A DNA stretch of 6,160 nucleotides from Bacteroidota bacterium (GCA_030706665.1 JAUZOB010000204.1:1-6160), one strand, 5' to 3'; shown: positions 1 to 5,952, counted from the first letter of the stretch. The notes: generated by a model from the sequence alone, not told the origin. Made by a program: numbers and translations.

Positions 1-665
1 CTATTGTAAATTTTATAAGTCCATAAAGCATAATAAGGTTTGTGAGGAACGACAAGTCCTTCATGTACATGATGGTTCTGAATCTCACCTCTGATGGTAA
101 ACCGGCTCATCTCTTTGCGGATTATTTCTGCTTTTTCATGTTGTCCGAAGAGATTAAGATAGCAGTAGACAATTGTATTCACGAAAAGGCCATAGCCAAT
201 CACCCATTGTTCATCACGCCAATCGCTTGTGGGAAGTTGTGCTACGAGGCATCGATCGGAGGGACTTTGATATTCCATCCAGGTTAGAGCTTTCTGAACC
301 GCTTCATCCAGAAATTCAGGATTGTGGGTTATTCTTCTGAAGATTGCGACTGCAAATAGGAAGAGTGGGGTCGTATCGCTTGCGCCCCGATCTTCTTTGT
401 CATGGACCAGAGAGGGAATGTGTCCATGAGGAGATTGAGTATGGGATAGCATCTCCAACGTCTTACGGATACTTTCGATGAGTATGGCGTTCCCGGTTAC
501 TGCGATCCCCAATAAAGATAACATCAGATCTCTTGTGTAAGGTTCGGGATATCCCCAGGCAGCCGTTCGCGGAAGGCCGTGGTAGGTTCCGTGAGCATTA
601 TGAAGCAATACCTCAATTGCTGCTTGTTTAGCTTCTTCTATTACCTGTCTTTCCTCTTCTGTCAT
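1..665 (-). CDS. Partial glycoside hydrolase, (alpha/alpha)6-barrel type (glycogen-debranching / GH100-like)
   Basis: This reading frame runs from an ATG at 665-663 to the left edge without a stop, giving 221 residues of an incomplete protein. Visible motifs are GYPEPYTRD (residues 38-46), HIPSLVHDKEDRGASDTTPLFLF (about 82-104) and TSDWRDEQWVIGYG (146-159). The pairs TRD...LSLLGI and SDTTPLFLF match the repeated helical hairpins of six-hairpin glycosidases, such as the C-terminal domain of amylo-alpha-1,6-glucosidases and the GH100 neutral invertases. Which family it belongs to, and its substrate, cannot be fixed from this half. Acidic residues near D97, D148 and D151 are candidates for the active site, but this is inference. 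No signal peptide is seen, so it is probably cytoplasmic. The start follows the stop of the glycosyltransferase gene directly (TAG then ATG), which points to translational coupling and a shared pathway. The C-terminal half lies outside the window. Confidence 0.8.
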   Translation of the reverse strand, partial: MTEEERQVIEEAKQAAIEVLLHNAHGTYHGLPRTAAWGYPEPYTRDLMLSLLGIAVTGNAILIESIRKTLEMLSHTQSPHGHIPSLVHDKEDRGASDTTPLFLFAVAIFRRITHNPEFLDEAVQKALTWMEYQSPSDRCLVAQLPTSDWRDEQWVIGYGLFVNTIVYCYLNLFGQHEKAEIIRKEMSRFTIRGEIQNHHVHEGLVVPHKPYYALWTYKIYN

Positions 666-1811
666 CTAGCTGATATTTAATCGGTCCTGTATGATTTGAA
701 TGAATTTTTGGGCAACAACCCTGTAGTCAAAAAGCTTTACAACCCTTTCCCTTCCTGCTTTTCCCATCTTCTCCCGTAGTGCGGAATCTGTCATAAGGTC
801 CATCAGGTAATTTGCAATATCGTGCACGCTGGCCCGATAGTCAATAGTTCTGGGGGAATCAAACACAATTCGTTTGTGACCATTTTCCATATTTGATTCA
901 TCATAGACCAATACTTCATTGACCACAATTTTCTGTGCCACATTAGCAAGAAATGCAGTTTCTCCATGTATCAGTGTATCCAGCATTCCCATTGCATTGA
1001 TGCCAATGACCGGTTTGCAACATGCTCCGGCTTCAATTTGCGGCATTCCGAATCCTTCCAAACGGGAGGGGGCTGCATATATATCGCAGGCGCCGATGAG
1101 GTAGGGCATGAAATTTCTTGAGATTGTATTGGTGGTGTAAGTAACGTTCTTTTCAATACCCAGATCGGTTGCCATTTGAAGATCCGTAAGATTTTGGTTA
1201 ACGGTGCGGGGTTGAGGCCATACCTTACAAACGTATTTCCAATCGGGTGCTTTACTGTCGATGATAGACAGCGCTTGCATTACTTCTTGCGCTCCTTTGG
1301 ACGCGGCATCTCCACCCACCGTCAGGATCATAATCTGATTGGGCGCAATTCCGAGTGATTCCCTGACAGCTAAAATTTTCTCATCATTCCGATCGTAAGG
1401 TAGAAATGAATCTGTATTGCAACCTACGGGGAGCACTTCTATCTTATCTCCTTCAATCCCATCCCGAATGTACATCTCTTTAACCCAGGAAGATGTTACC
1501 AGAATTAGGGGAAGTGCATTCAATACTTCCTGGTAATTTGCTATGTATCCATCTGCAACCAGCCATGGAACCGGTAATACTCCGTATCGCTGAGGATGTA
1601 AGATCAGATGTTGGGCGTGTCCCCAGTAGCCGACACCAACGACGATGTCGGGTTTGAACCAACGATAGTACCATTCTTTTTCCTGTGAAGATTCAAAATG
1701 AACCGCATGGACATCTACTCCCATTTCAAGTAATCCTTTGTATAATAGATCTCCCTGGGTCGCCAGTCCTCCGGGAGAAGGGGGATAGTCATATAAAACC
1801 AATACTTTCAT
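666..1811 (-). CDS. Glycosyltransferase family 4 (GT-B fold, retaining)
   Basis: A 381-residue protein that should transfer a sugar from an activated donor in the cytoplasm. The N-terminal Rossmann half begins MKVLVLYDYPPSPGG, with the glycine-rich acceptor-side loop at about residues 11-16. The C-terminal donor-binding half has ILTVGGDAASKG (162-173), the usual G...KG motif, and the EX7E signature in SRLEGFGMPQIEA (249-261, E252 and E260) followed by KPVIG. The C-terminal helix crossing back (ALREKMGKAGRERV) is also typical. I chose the ATG at 1811-1809 rather than an in-frame ATG 33 bases upstream. It overlaps the deacetylase stop as ATGA, and the 11 extra residues (MGMVKQRKHFS) look unlike a GT4 N terminus. 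Donor and acceptor are unknown. It does not start like the bacillithiol enzyme BshA, so that name is not warranted. It is the middle gene of a three-gene cassette with the hydrolase immediately downstream. Confidence 0.9.
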   Translation of the reverse strand: MKVLVLYDYPPSPGGLATQGDLLYKGLLEMGVDVHAVHFESSQEKEWYYRWFKPDIVVGVGYWGHAQHLILHPQRYGVLPVPWLVADGYIANYQEVLNALPLILVTSSWVKEMYIRDGIEGDKIEVLPVGCNTDSFLPYDRNDEKILAVRESLGIAPNQIMILTVGGDAASKGAQEVMQALSIIDSKAPDWKYVCKVWPQPRTVNQNLTDLQMATDLGIEKNVTYTTNTISRNFMPYLIGACDIYAAPSRLEGFGMPQIEAGACCKPVIGINAMGMLDTLIHGETAFLANVAQKIVVNEVLVYDESNMENGHKRIVFDSPRTIDYRASVHDIANYLMDLMTDSALREKMGKAGRERVVKLFDYRVVAQKFIQIIQDRLNIS

Positions 1812-2449
1812 ACTGAAATGTTTCCTTTGTTTAACCATTCCCATGCCTGGTTAGGATTGACAAACAGCCAAAATGATTCGGCTTTTGGAACGCTTTCCGC
1901 TTCAAAGCTATCCGGTTTGAACCCATATGTCTCGGTAATGATTTGATATTTTTTACGCCAAATCATTGGTGGTAAGAATTGATAGATACTGGCAGTCTCG
2001 ATAGCACGGGGACGATATTGTTTTCCTCCGTCTTCGTATGCGAAAGCCAGGAGTTTGTTCGTGTGGATCTCTCCTGCATGCCATAGCGTGATGATTGCTT
2101 TGCCTGTCTCTTCATGTCTGAGGTGGCGGGTATATTCCCCACTGGGACTATGAGTAATTATCAGATCGAAATGTTTCTCCGGAAGAAGTTCTCGGATCTG
2201 ATTTTGAATTTTATTCTCTTCTAGTGGCTTTTGTTCAGGCTCATCATCCAGATCTCCCATGATACCTTGTGAATTGAGTTTCTTTAATGCATTGTGAAAC
2301 TTCACGGACCGATCCTGATCTTTTCCTCTGCAAAGACTTACAATGAAGCAGTCCCAGGAAGGATTGCATAAAATGATCCCTCCAGCCCACAATGTCTCAT
2401 CGTCAGGATGAGCAACAATAATCGCAACTTCTTTCTTCCCGTTCATCAT
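1808..2449 (-). CDS. PIG-L family zinc-dependent N-deacetylase
   Basis: A 213-residue protein of the PIG-L / LmbE family. Members remove the N-acetyl group from N-acetylglucosamine linked to another group, as in MshB, BshB and the GPI-anchor enzyme PIG-L. The zinc and catalytic motif AHPDDE lies at residues 13-18 after a hydrophobic beta strand (VAIIV). The second metal-binding motif is HLRH (109-112), preceded by LIITHSPSGEYTR, so all expected metal ligands are present. Length is within the family's usual range. Two ATGs stand in tandem at 2449 and 2446, and either could be used. No Shine-Dalgarno sequence precedes them. The stop overlaps the glycosyltransferase start by 4 bases. The pairing suggests that it deacetylates an amino sugar placed by that enzyme, or prepares its acceptor, but this is inference. 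It appears to be the first gene of the cassette, so the promoter should lie in 2450-2630. I found no convincing promoter match there. Confidence 0.92.
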   Translation of the reverse strand: MMNGKKEVAIIVAHPDDETLWAGGIILCNPSWDCFIVSLCRGKDQDRSVKFHNALKKLNSQGIMGDLDDEPEQKPLEENKIQNQIRELLPEKHFDLIITHSPSGEYTRHLRHEETGKAIITLWHAGEIHTNKLLAFAYEDGGKQYRPRAIETASIYQFLPPMIWRKKYQIITETYGFKPDSFEAESVPKAESFWLFVNPNQAWEWLNKGNISV

Positions 2450-2632
2450 TATCTTGCTGATAATTCTATTGCAAAGCAGAATACAACACCCAAAGTGTAC
2501 GTTAAATCAAATAATTGGTTTGAAGAAGATGTGAATGGAAATTGCGCTAAAGGAAGTTTTTTATTTCAATCTGGGTAATTGAGCAGAGCGGAAGAATTGA
2601 TAGTCCGAACTTAGTTGGATTATCTAAAAAAG

Positions 2633-2665
2633 AGACTGTTTAAAAAGCCGGTTTGACTGATTCTG
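2633..2665 (+). repeat. Left inverted terminal repeat of the element
   Basis: The outer 15 bases match the right end with one mismatch (T in place of C at position 9). The inner 9 bases CTGATTCTG match exactly. A 4-base length difference lies between the two matching blocks. Confidence 0.7.
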
Positions 2666-2776
2666 TTCTTACATTTACCAGTTAAGGTTCTCCCTCTTTT
2701 GCCTGACAGACGCATTTATTAAAATCACATTCAGAGAGAATCTAGTGTTTTTGCCTTTTTGAATCTGGAAGATTGT

Positions 2777-2805
2777 CAGAATCAGGTTGACTTTTTAGAC
2801 AGTCT
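2777..2805 (-). repeat. Right inverted terminal repeat of the element
   Basis: This is the reverse-complement partner of the left end. Read on the plus strand it contains CAGAATCAG, then CTTTTTAGACAGTCT at the outer edge. Confidence 0.7.
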
Positions 2806-2866
2806 GCAAATATTAATTCTTGTTGAGATCCCTCTTTGCTTTGTTGAAAAATACAATCTTGAATAC

Positions 2867-2880
2867 AAAGTATATACTTT
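2867..2880. repeat. 14-bp perfect palindrome
   Basis: AAAGTATATACTTT is identical to its own reverse complement. It sits 23 bp beyond the stop of the 113-residue minus-strand gene. It has no loop and no following T-run, so it is not an obvious terminator. It could be a protein-binding site or chance in A/T-rich DNA. Confidence 0.4.
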
Positions 2881-2902
2881 AGAAGGAGCATTGATAAATG
2901 TC

Positions 2903-3244
2903 TCAAATATCAAAGGTCTCAAAGCTATCATCCAACGGATAGTCTTCTTGTAAAAAATTCTGGGTGTTAATAGTGGGTTCAATGTACACACCAAAAATCT
3001 TTTTGATATATTGTGTGGCAAGTCTTAGATTTTCTATCGATTTTTCATCTCCTTCAATTGCATTCCATTTGGCCATAATATCTGAAGGATGGTCAAACTC
3101 TAAAGAGTTGTCATTAATACTAACACTCAGACTTACTTTGAAGAATTCTATTTCTGATTCATTAAAATTAATGTAGTCTACATTGAAAATGTTTACTACC
3201 GGACCTTCTACACCTTCAGGTGGTATCAATAGCATTTTTTTCAT
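2903..3244 (-). CDS. Uncharacterised small acidic protein
   Basis: A 113-residue protein that I do not recognise. It begins MKKMLLIPPEGVEGPVVNIFNVDYINF and ends in an acidic tail, DYPLDDSFETFDI. About 21 Asp/Glu against 8 Lys/Arg make it strongly acidic. No signal peptide, membrane segment or Cys/His metal cluster is visible, so it is probably soluble and cytoplasmic. The alternation of beta-like stretches (NIFNVDYINF, EIEFFKVSLSVSIN) and a helix (about residues 66-84) suggests a small folded alpha/beta domain rather than a random frame. The start is ATG at 3244-3242, with no Shine-Dalgarno sequence. A second ATG three codons on is possible. It stands alone between two gaps, with the transposon-like element downstream and a divergent hydrolase upstream. 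Competing frames over the same bases look less protein-like. Confidence 0.6.
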   Translation of the reverse strand: MKKMLLIPPEGVEGPVVNIFNVDYINFNESEIEFFKVSLSVSINDNSLEFDHPSDIMAKWNAIEGDEKSIENLRLATQYIKKIFGVYIEPTINTQNFLQEDYPLDDSFETFDI

Positions 3245-3481
3245 GGTGTTGCATTTTTAGTTGATGTTTATTAAATCGGATGTTCATTCGTCTAAATACT
3301 ACGGGATTTAAGTTGTTTTGTTCTCTTTCATTCAATATATAATGTTTTAATAAATGGCAGATAATCAGTAATAGACATATGGCTTTTGAAGAAAATGAGA
3401 TCGAATATTTCAACTTATATTGCTTACAATCGAATAAATGATTTTTCTATGGTTTTGATGCCATTAAATGTGATTTCCGAG

Positions 3482-3508
3482 TTGTTGTGATTGAATTTAG
3501 TATCTTTA
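3482..3508 (+). promoter_or_regulatory. Candidate Bacteroidota-type promoter for the MBL-fold gene
   Basis: TATCTTTA at 3501-3508 matches 7 of 8 positions of the Bacteroidota -7 consensus TAnnTTTG. A TTG at 3482-3484 could serve as a weak -33 element, though the 16-base spacing is shorter than the usual 19 or so. Transcription would begin a few bases after 3508, placing the stem-loop at 3521-3544 near the 5' end of the transcript. Confidence 0.3.
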
Positions 3509-3520
3509 AAAGATGAAATC

Positions 3521-3544
3521 CGACAGGGGGGATTTAGACTGTCG
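3521..3544 (+). promoter_or_regulatory. Stem-loop in the leader of the MBL-fold gene
   Basis: CGACAG at 3521-3526 pairs perfectly with CTGTCG at 3539-3544, leaving a 12-base loop that starts with a run of G. The hairpin ends 28 bases before the start codon and stands out as G/C-rich in A/T-rich surroundings. It may stabilise the leader or bind a regulator. No known riboswitch or RNA family is recognised. Confidence 0.4.
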
Positions 3545-3572
3545 ATTATGAAATCATTAAAAGCGATGAAAG

Positions 3573-4274
3573 ATGAGAACGTGGAAAACATCAGGCGGTT
3601 GTAAAGTTATTCAGTTAATGTCGGGACGATGTAATGTTTTTATGCTTTCCAATGGGGATAAAAATATTCTAATCGATACGGGCAGAAAGAATAGCTGGGA
3701 TAAACTCTCAGCTCAAATTGAAGAAACAAATGTTACACATTTCGATGCTTTAATTCTTACGCATACTCATTTTGATCATGTGGAGAATGCTTCGAAAGTG
3801 AAGGAGAAATATAAAACTCAGGTGATTGTGCATCAGTCCGAAGGTGATTTCCTTAAAAGAGGTGATTCTCCGTTGCCTCAGGGGACTATTCTGCCTACCC
3901 GTTTTTTAATAAGCCATTTTGGAGACAGATTACAGCCTGTTTTTAAATACGACGAATGCGATTTCGATATTCTGGTTGATTCCAAATTCGACCTTTCCTC
4001 TTTTGGCTTTAATGCATATGTGCTTCATACTCCCGGGCATTCCTGTGGCTCGCTAAGTGTGATTGTTGATGATGAGATTGCTATTGTAGGAGATGCGATG
4101 CTAGGTGTTTATGTGGGGACTGTATTCCCACCGTTTGCTGATAATGTATCTCAAATGATTGAGAGTTGGAGGATATTGCTGGATACAGGATGTCATACTT
4201 TCCTTCCTGCTCATGGAACTGCCAATAGCAGAGAGTTATTGCAAAAATGTTATGAAAGCAGAGTCAACAGCTAA
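3573..4274 (+). CDS. MBL-fold metallo-hydrolase
   Basis: A 233-residue single-domain hydrolase of the metallo-beta-lactamase fold. The signature HTHFDH lies at residues 64-69 (H64, H66, D68, H69). Further metal ligands are H156 in HTPGHSCGS, D174 in VGDAM and H214 in PAHG. A complete two-metal site is therefore present and the enzyme should be active. The N-terminal beta strands (NVFMLSNGDKNILIDTG) are typical. The layout resembles the broad glyoxalase II-like and general hydrolase group rather than antibiotic-resistance enzymes, and the substrate cannot be told. No signal peptide is seen, so it is probably cytoplasmic. The ATG at 3573 is the earliest possible start, because an in-frame TGA stands at 3567-3569. 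No Shine-Dalgarno sequence is visible. It is the first plus-strand gene after the divergent region and is separated from the next gene by 324 bp, so it is probably transcribed alone. Confidence 0.9.
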   Translation: MRTWKTSGGCKVIQLMSGRCNVFMLSNGDKNILIDTGRKNSWDKLSAQIEETNVTHFDALILTHTHFDHVENASKVKEKYKTQVIVHQSEGDFLKRGDSPLPQGTILPTRFLISHFGDRLQPVFKYDECDFDILVDSKFDLSSFGFNAYVLHTPGHSCGSLSVIVDDEIAIVGDAMLGVYVGTVFPPFADNVSQMIESWRILLDTGCHTFLPAHGTANSRELLQKCYESRVNS

Positions 4275-4598
4275 TTAATCTTCATATACCGGCATTACAG
4301 CGTTAAAGGATATAATTCCTGCATTGACCACCGAAATCATGCTATTAACCTTTTTTTATTTCTATTGGTATCTTTTCTAATGCATCTTTATCCTGATAAT
4401 TTGAGAAACGAAATTTCTTCATGTTTCAAATTTAATTTGAGATTAAACAATCAGAATTGTATCGAACGGTTAAACTGAGATTTCTTCTTTAACACAATTT
4501 ATGAGCTTTAGAGTTAATATGAAAAAGGTTTTTTATAATGTGATTTTTTAAAGAAATTGAGCTGAAACTGATGGGGATGAAATCCAAAGAGTAAATTG
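4275..4598. other. Intergenic region of 324 bp, no gene seen
   Basis: This A/T-rich stretch lies between the MBL-fold gene and the phosphoesterase gene. No coding frame is convincing. It contains weak symmetrical sequences: a bulged stem TTTGAGAAAC / GTTTCAAA (4400-4430), which shares bases with a second small hairpin CAAAT-TTA-ATTTG (4427-4439). ATCAGAATT at 4450-4458 equals half of the repeat found in front of fabF, on the opposite strand. A TATAAT box lies at 4534-4539. No standard terminator for the upstream gene was found; the T-run after 4350 has no clear stem before it. Confidence 0.5.
4534..4539 (+). promoter_or_regulatory. Candidate -10 box (TATAAT) before the phosphoesterase gene
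   Basis: A perfect TATAAT lies 59 bases before the start codon. No good -35 element is present at 16-18 bases upstream. In Bacteroidota the housekeeping promoter has a different consensus, so this may be a chance match in A/T-rich DNA. Confidence 0.2.
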
Positions 4599-5756
4599 AT
4601 GAAAAAAAGAATAGTCGTGTTCGTTTTTACGGTCTTATTGATTTATAGTTCAATAAACTATTATATATACATTCATGGAATAGAAGCGCTTTCTGCTTAT
4701 CCCAATATAGTTCCATGGTATAATCTTGTCTTCGTTATTCTGTCGACAGCATTTATTCTCGACCGATTCTTGTCCCGAAAATACACATCCGGCATTGTGA
4801 AAATCTTAAATTATATCGGTTCTTTCTGGTTGGATGCAATGCTTTATTTCTTTCTGATTCTGGTTGTACTTGATGTTTTGCGATTAACAGATCACATATT
4901 CCATTATTCCCCGTTGTTAATTCATGGGAATATTCCGGATGTGAAGCTGATTGCAATGATGGCATGTATGACTCTTGTGTCTGGAATCCTTGTTTTTGGT
5001 TATATAAATCAACATCGTCCGCATGTTAGGAATCTTCATCTACACATTTTCAAGCAAACAAAGAATTTATCATCACTTAAAATTGTAGCTGTCTCGGATC
5101 TTCATATGGGATTTCTTTTCAATAACGGAAACATTGAGAAGTTAGTTAAACTTATCAATGAGCAAAATCCTGATCTGGTCTTATTTCTCGGAGATGTTGT
5201 TACGGAAGATGTGCTTCCTGTTCTTAGAAAAGATATCGGAGCTCCACTTAAGAAGATTGTTTCAACCTTCGGGGTGTTTGGTATTTTAGGGAATCATGAA
5301 TATATAGGGGGAGTTAAACGGACTAAAAAGTATATCGAATCGTTAGGTGTAAAAATCCTAAGAGATAGTTCTGTCTTGATAAATGATGAAATCTATATTC
5401 TTGGGAGAGACGATAAGGAGAGGGCAGCCCATGGTTATTCACCAAGGAAGATTCTTGAAGAGCTCCTTCAGCCCCTTGATCCTGCAAAACCGGTAATCCT
5501 GATGGATCATCAGCCTGTTGGTATTTTGGAAACCAGTGCGATGAATATTGATTTACAGTTATCAGGACATACGCATCATGGACAATTGTGGCCATTTAAT
5601 TATATTACCAAAGCGGTGTTTGAAATCAGTTCGGGGTATAAGATGATAAATAATACCCATTTTTATGTCTCAAATGGATATGGCGCATGGGGGCCTCCTA
5701 TTCGAATCGGAAGCAGACCTGAACTAGTTGTGTTAAATCTCTCTTTTAATAAATAA
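4599..5756 (+). CDS. Membrane-anchored calcineurin-like metallophosphoesterase (YkuE/YaeI type)
   Basis: A 385-residue protein with an N-terminal membrane part and a C-terminal phosphoesterase domain. Four hydrophobic stretches, at about residues 4-22, 40-56, 79-95 and 115-135, form the membrane region. The catalytic domain starts near residue 160 with LKIVAVSDLHMG (D167, H169), followed by FLGDVVTED (D199), GILGNHEY (N232, H233), MDHQP (H304) and LSGHTHHGQ (H324, H326). All metal-binding motifs of the family are intact. Relatives of this form hydrolyse phosphate esters, and some may act on lipids or cell-envelope compounds, but the substrate here is unknown. I chose ATG at 4599 over the TTG one codon upstream because ATG is the more usual start and MKKRI is a natural beginning. 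No Shine-Dalgarno sequence is seen. It lies alone between two gaps of about 320 bp, so no operon partner is evident. Confidence 0.92.
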   Translation: MKKRIVVFVFTVLLIYSSINYYIYIHGIEALSAYPNIVPWYNLVFVILSTAFILDRFLSRKYTSGIVKILNYIGSFWLDAMLYFFLILVVLDVLRLTDHIFHYSPLLIHGNIPDVKLIAMMACMTLVSGILVFGYINQHRPHVRNLHLHIFKQTKNLSSLKIVAVSDLHMGFLFNNGNIEKLVKLINEQNPDLVLFLGDVVTEDVLPVLRKDIGAPLKKIVSTFGVFGILGNHEYIGGVKRTKKYIESLGVKILRDSSVLINDEIYILGRDDKERAAHGYSPRKILEELLQPLDPAKPVILMDHQPVGILETSAMNIDLQLSGHTHHGQLWPFNYITKAVFEISSGYKMINNTHFYVSNGYGAWGPPIRIGSRPELVVLNLSFNK

Positions 5757-5787
5757 TTACAACTATTCGGAAAGTCTCACTTGTATA

Positions 5788-5821
5788 AATTGACTATTGG
5801 AAAATACGTTTTCTGTCAATT
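5788..5821 (+). terminator. Stem-loop after the phosphoesterase gene, possible terminator
   Basis: AATTGAC (5788-5794) pairs with GTCAATT (5815-5821). Inside it GAAAA (5800-5804) pairs with TTTTC (5809-5813) around a TACG tetraloop, leaving an uneven internal loop of 5 and 1 bases. It begins 31 bases after the stop codon, where a terminator or a stabilising 3' structure would be expected. No T-run follows, so it is not a textbook intrinsic terminator. Confidence 0.4.
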
Positions 5822-5875
5822 GAGAAGAATCCTCTGTGGATACTTTCATCGTTCAACTTTGCTGAGAATGTGGCA

Positions 5876-5893
5876 AATATCATAATTCTGATG
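5876..5893. repeat. 18-bp direct repeat, copy 1 (near-palindromic)
   Basis: AATATCATAATTCTGATG occurs here and again, without mismatch, 59 bp downstream. Its core ATCATAATTCTGAT is a 14-bp palindrome around AATT with one mismatched pair, the form expected of a dimeric regulator's operator. Confidence 0.6.
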
Positions 5894-5934
5894 TTTCCTG
5901 ATAATTCACTTTAAGCAAACAAAAAGACCTCTCC

Positions 5935-5952
5935 AATATCATAATTCTGATG
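5935..5952. repeat. 18-bp direct repeat, copy 2 (near-palindromic)
   Basis: Identical to copy 1 over 18 bases. The flanking bases differ on both sides (C in place of A before it, G in place of T after it). The end of this copy is 125 bases before the fabF start codon. Confidence 0.6.

Larger units (their letters stand above)
2633..2805. mobile_element. Short non-coding transposon-like element (MITE or IS remnant)
   Basis: The two ends are inverted copies of each other. The left end reads AGACTGTTTAAAAAG (2633-2647). The right end, read on the minus strand from 2805, reads AGACTGTCTAAAAAG, which is 14 of 15 identical. After a spacer of 9 bases on the left and 5 on the right, the match resumes as CTGATTCTG on both sides (2657-2665, and 2777-2785 in reverse). 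The 173-bp element has no room for a transposase, so it is either a miniature element moved by a transposase elsewhere or an internally deleted insertion sequence. From memory, ends of the form GACTGTCTAAAAAG resemble those of some Bacteroidota insertion sequences, possibly the IS1182 group, but the family is not certain. No clear target-site duplication is visible: the left flank is TAAAAAAG and the right flank is GCAAATAT. Confidence 0.65.
2450..2902. other. Gene-free stretch of 453 bp with a transposon-like element
   Basis: No credible coding frame is present. The left part (2450-2632) should hold the promoter of the deacetylase operon, but no clear Bacteroidota-type (TTTG...TAnnTTTG) match is seen. 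The middle (2633-2805) is a 173-bp element with inverted ends, described separately. The right part (2806-2902) lies just downstream of the 113-residue gene and contains a 14-bp perfect palindrome at 2867-2880. Confidence 0.7.
3245..3572. other. Divergent intergenic region, 328 bp
   Basis: This region separates the minus-strand acidic-protein gene from the plus-strand hydrolase gene and must hold both promoters. It is A/T-rich. Visible structure is a promoter-like element at 3501-3508 and a stem-loop at 3521-3544. A 20-codon frame at 3379-3441 and a 65-codon minus-strand frame at 3216-3413 are open, but neither has supporting evidence as a gene. Confidence 0.6.

Noticed and set aside
42..287. 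An 81-codon plus-strand open frame.
   Set aside because: It lies antisense within the partial glycoside hydrolase, whose 221-residue frame has family motifs. The plus-strand product has no recognisable domain.
666..2449. Bacillithiol or mycothiol synthesis genes (bshA/bshB or mshA/mshB).
   Set aside because: The GT4 N terminus lacks BshA-like or MshA-like features, and a glycosidase replaces the ligase. Only the family pairing is similar.
2759..2953. A 64-codon plus-strand frame.
   Set aside because: It begins inside the right end of the transposon-like element at a TTG, runs into the end of the antisense acidic-protein gene, and shows no domain.
2782..3021. A 79-codon minus-strand frame.
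   Set aside because: It overlaps the 113-residue gene in another frame, ends inside the element's inverted repeat, and reads as a basic, low-information peptide.
3216..3413. A 65-codon minus-strand frame with a short hydrophobic stretch (ICLLLIICHLL).
   Set aside because: It overlaps the start of the acidic-protein gene out of frame, and its composition fits A/T-rich non-coding DNA. A small membrane peptide cannot be fully excluded.
3379..3441. A 20-residue peptide frame (MAFEENEIEYFNLYCLQSNK).
   Set aside because: It is very short, has no ribosome-binding or promoter evidence, and is readily explained by chance.
3548..3604. An 18-residue upstream frame overlapping the MBL-fold start in another frame.
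   Set aside because: It could be a leader peptide, but there is no regulatory codon run or conserved feature to support it.
5876..5952. A CRISPR array.
   Set aside because: There are only two copies, the repeat is 18 bp, shorter than typical, and no cas gene is present. Two copies do not make an array.
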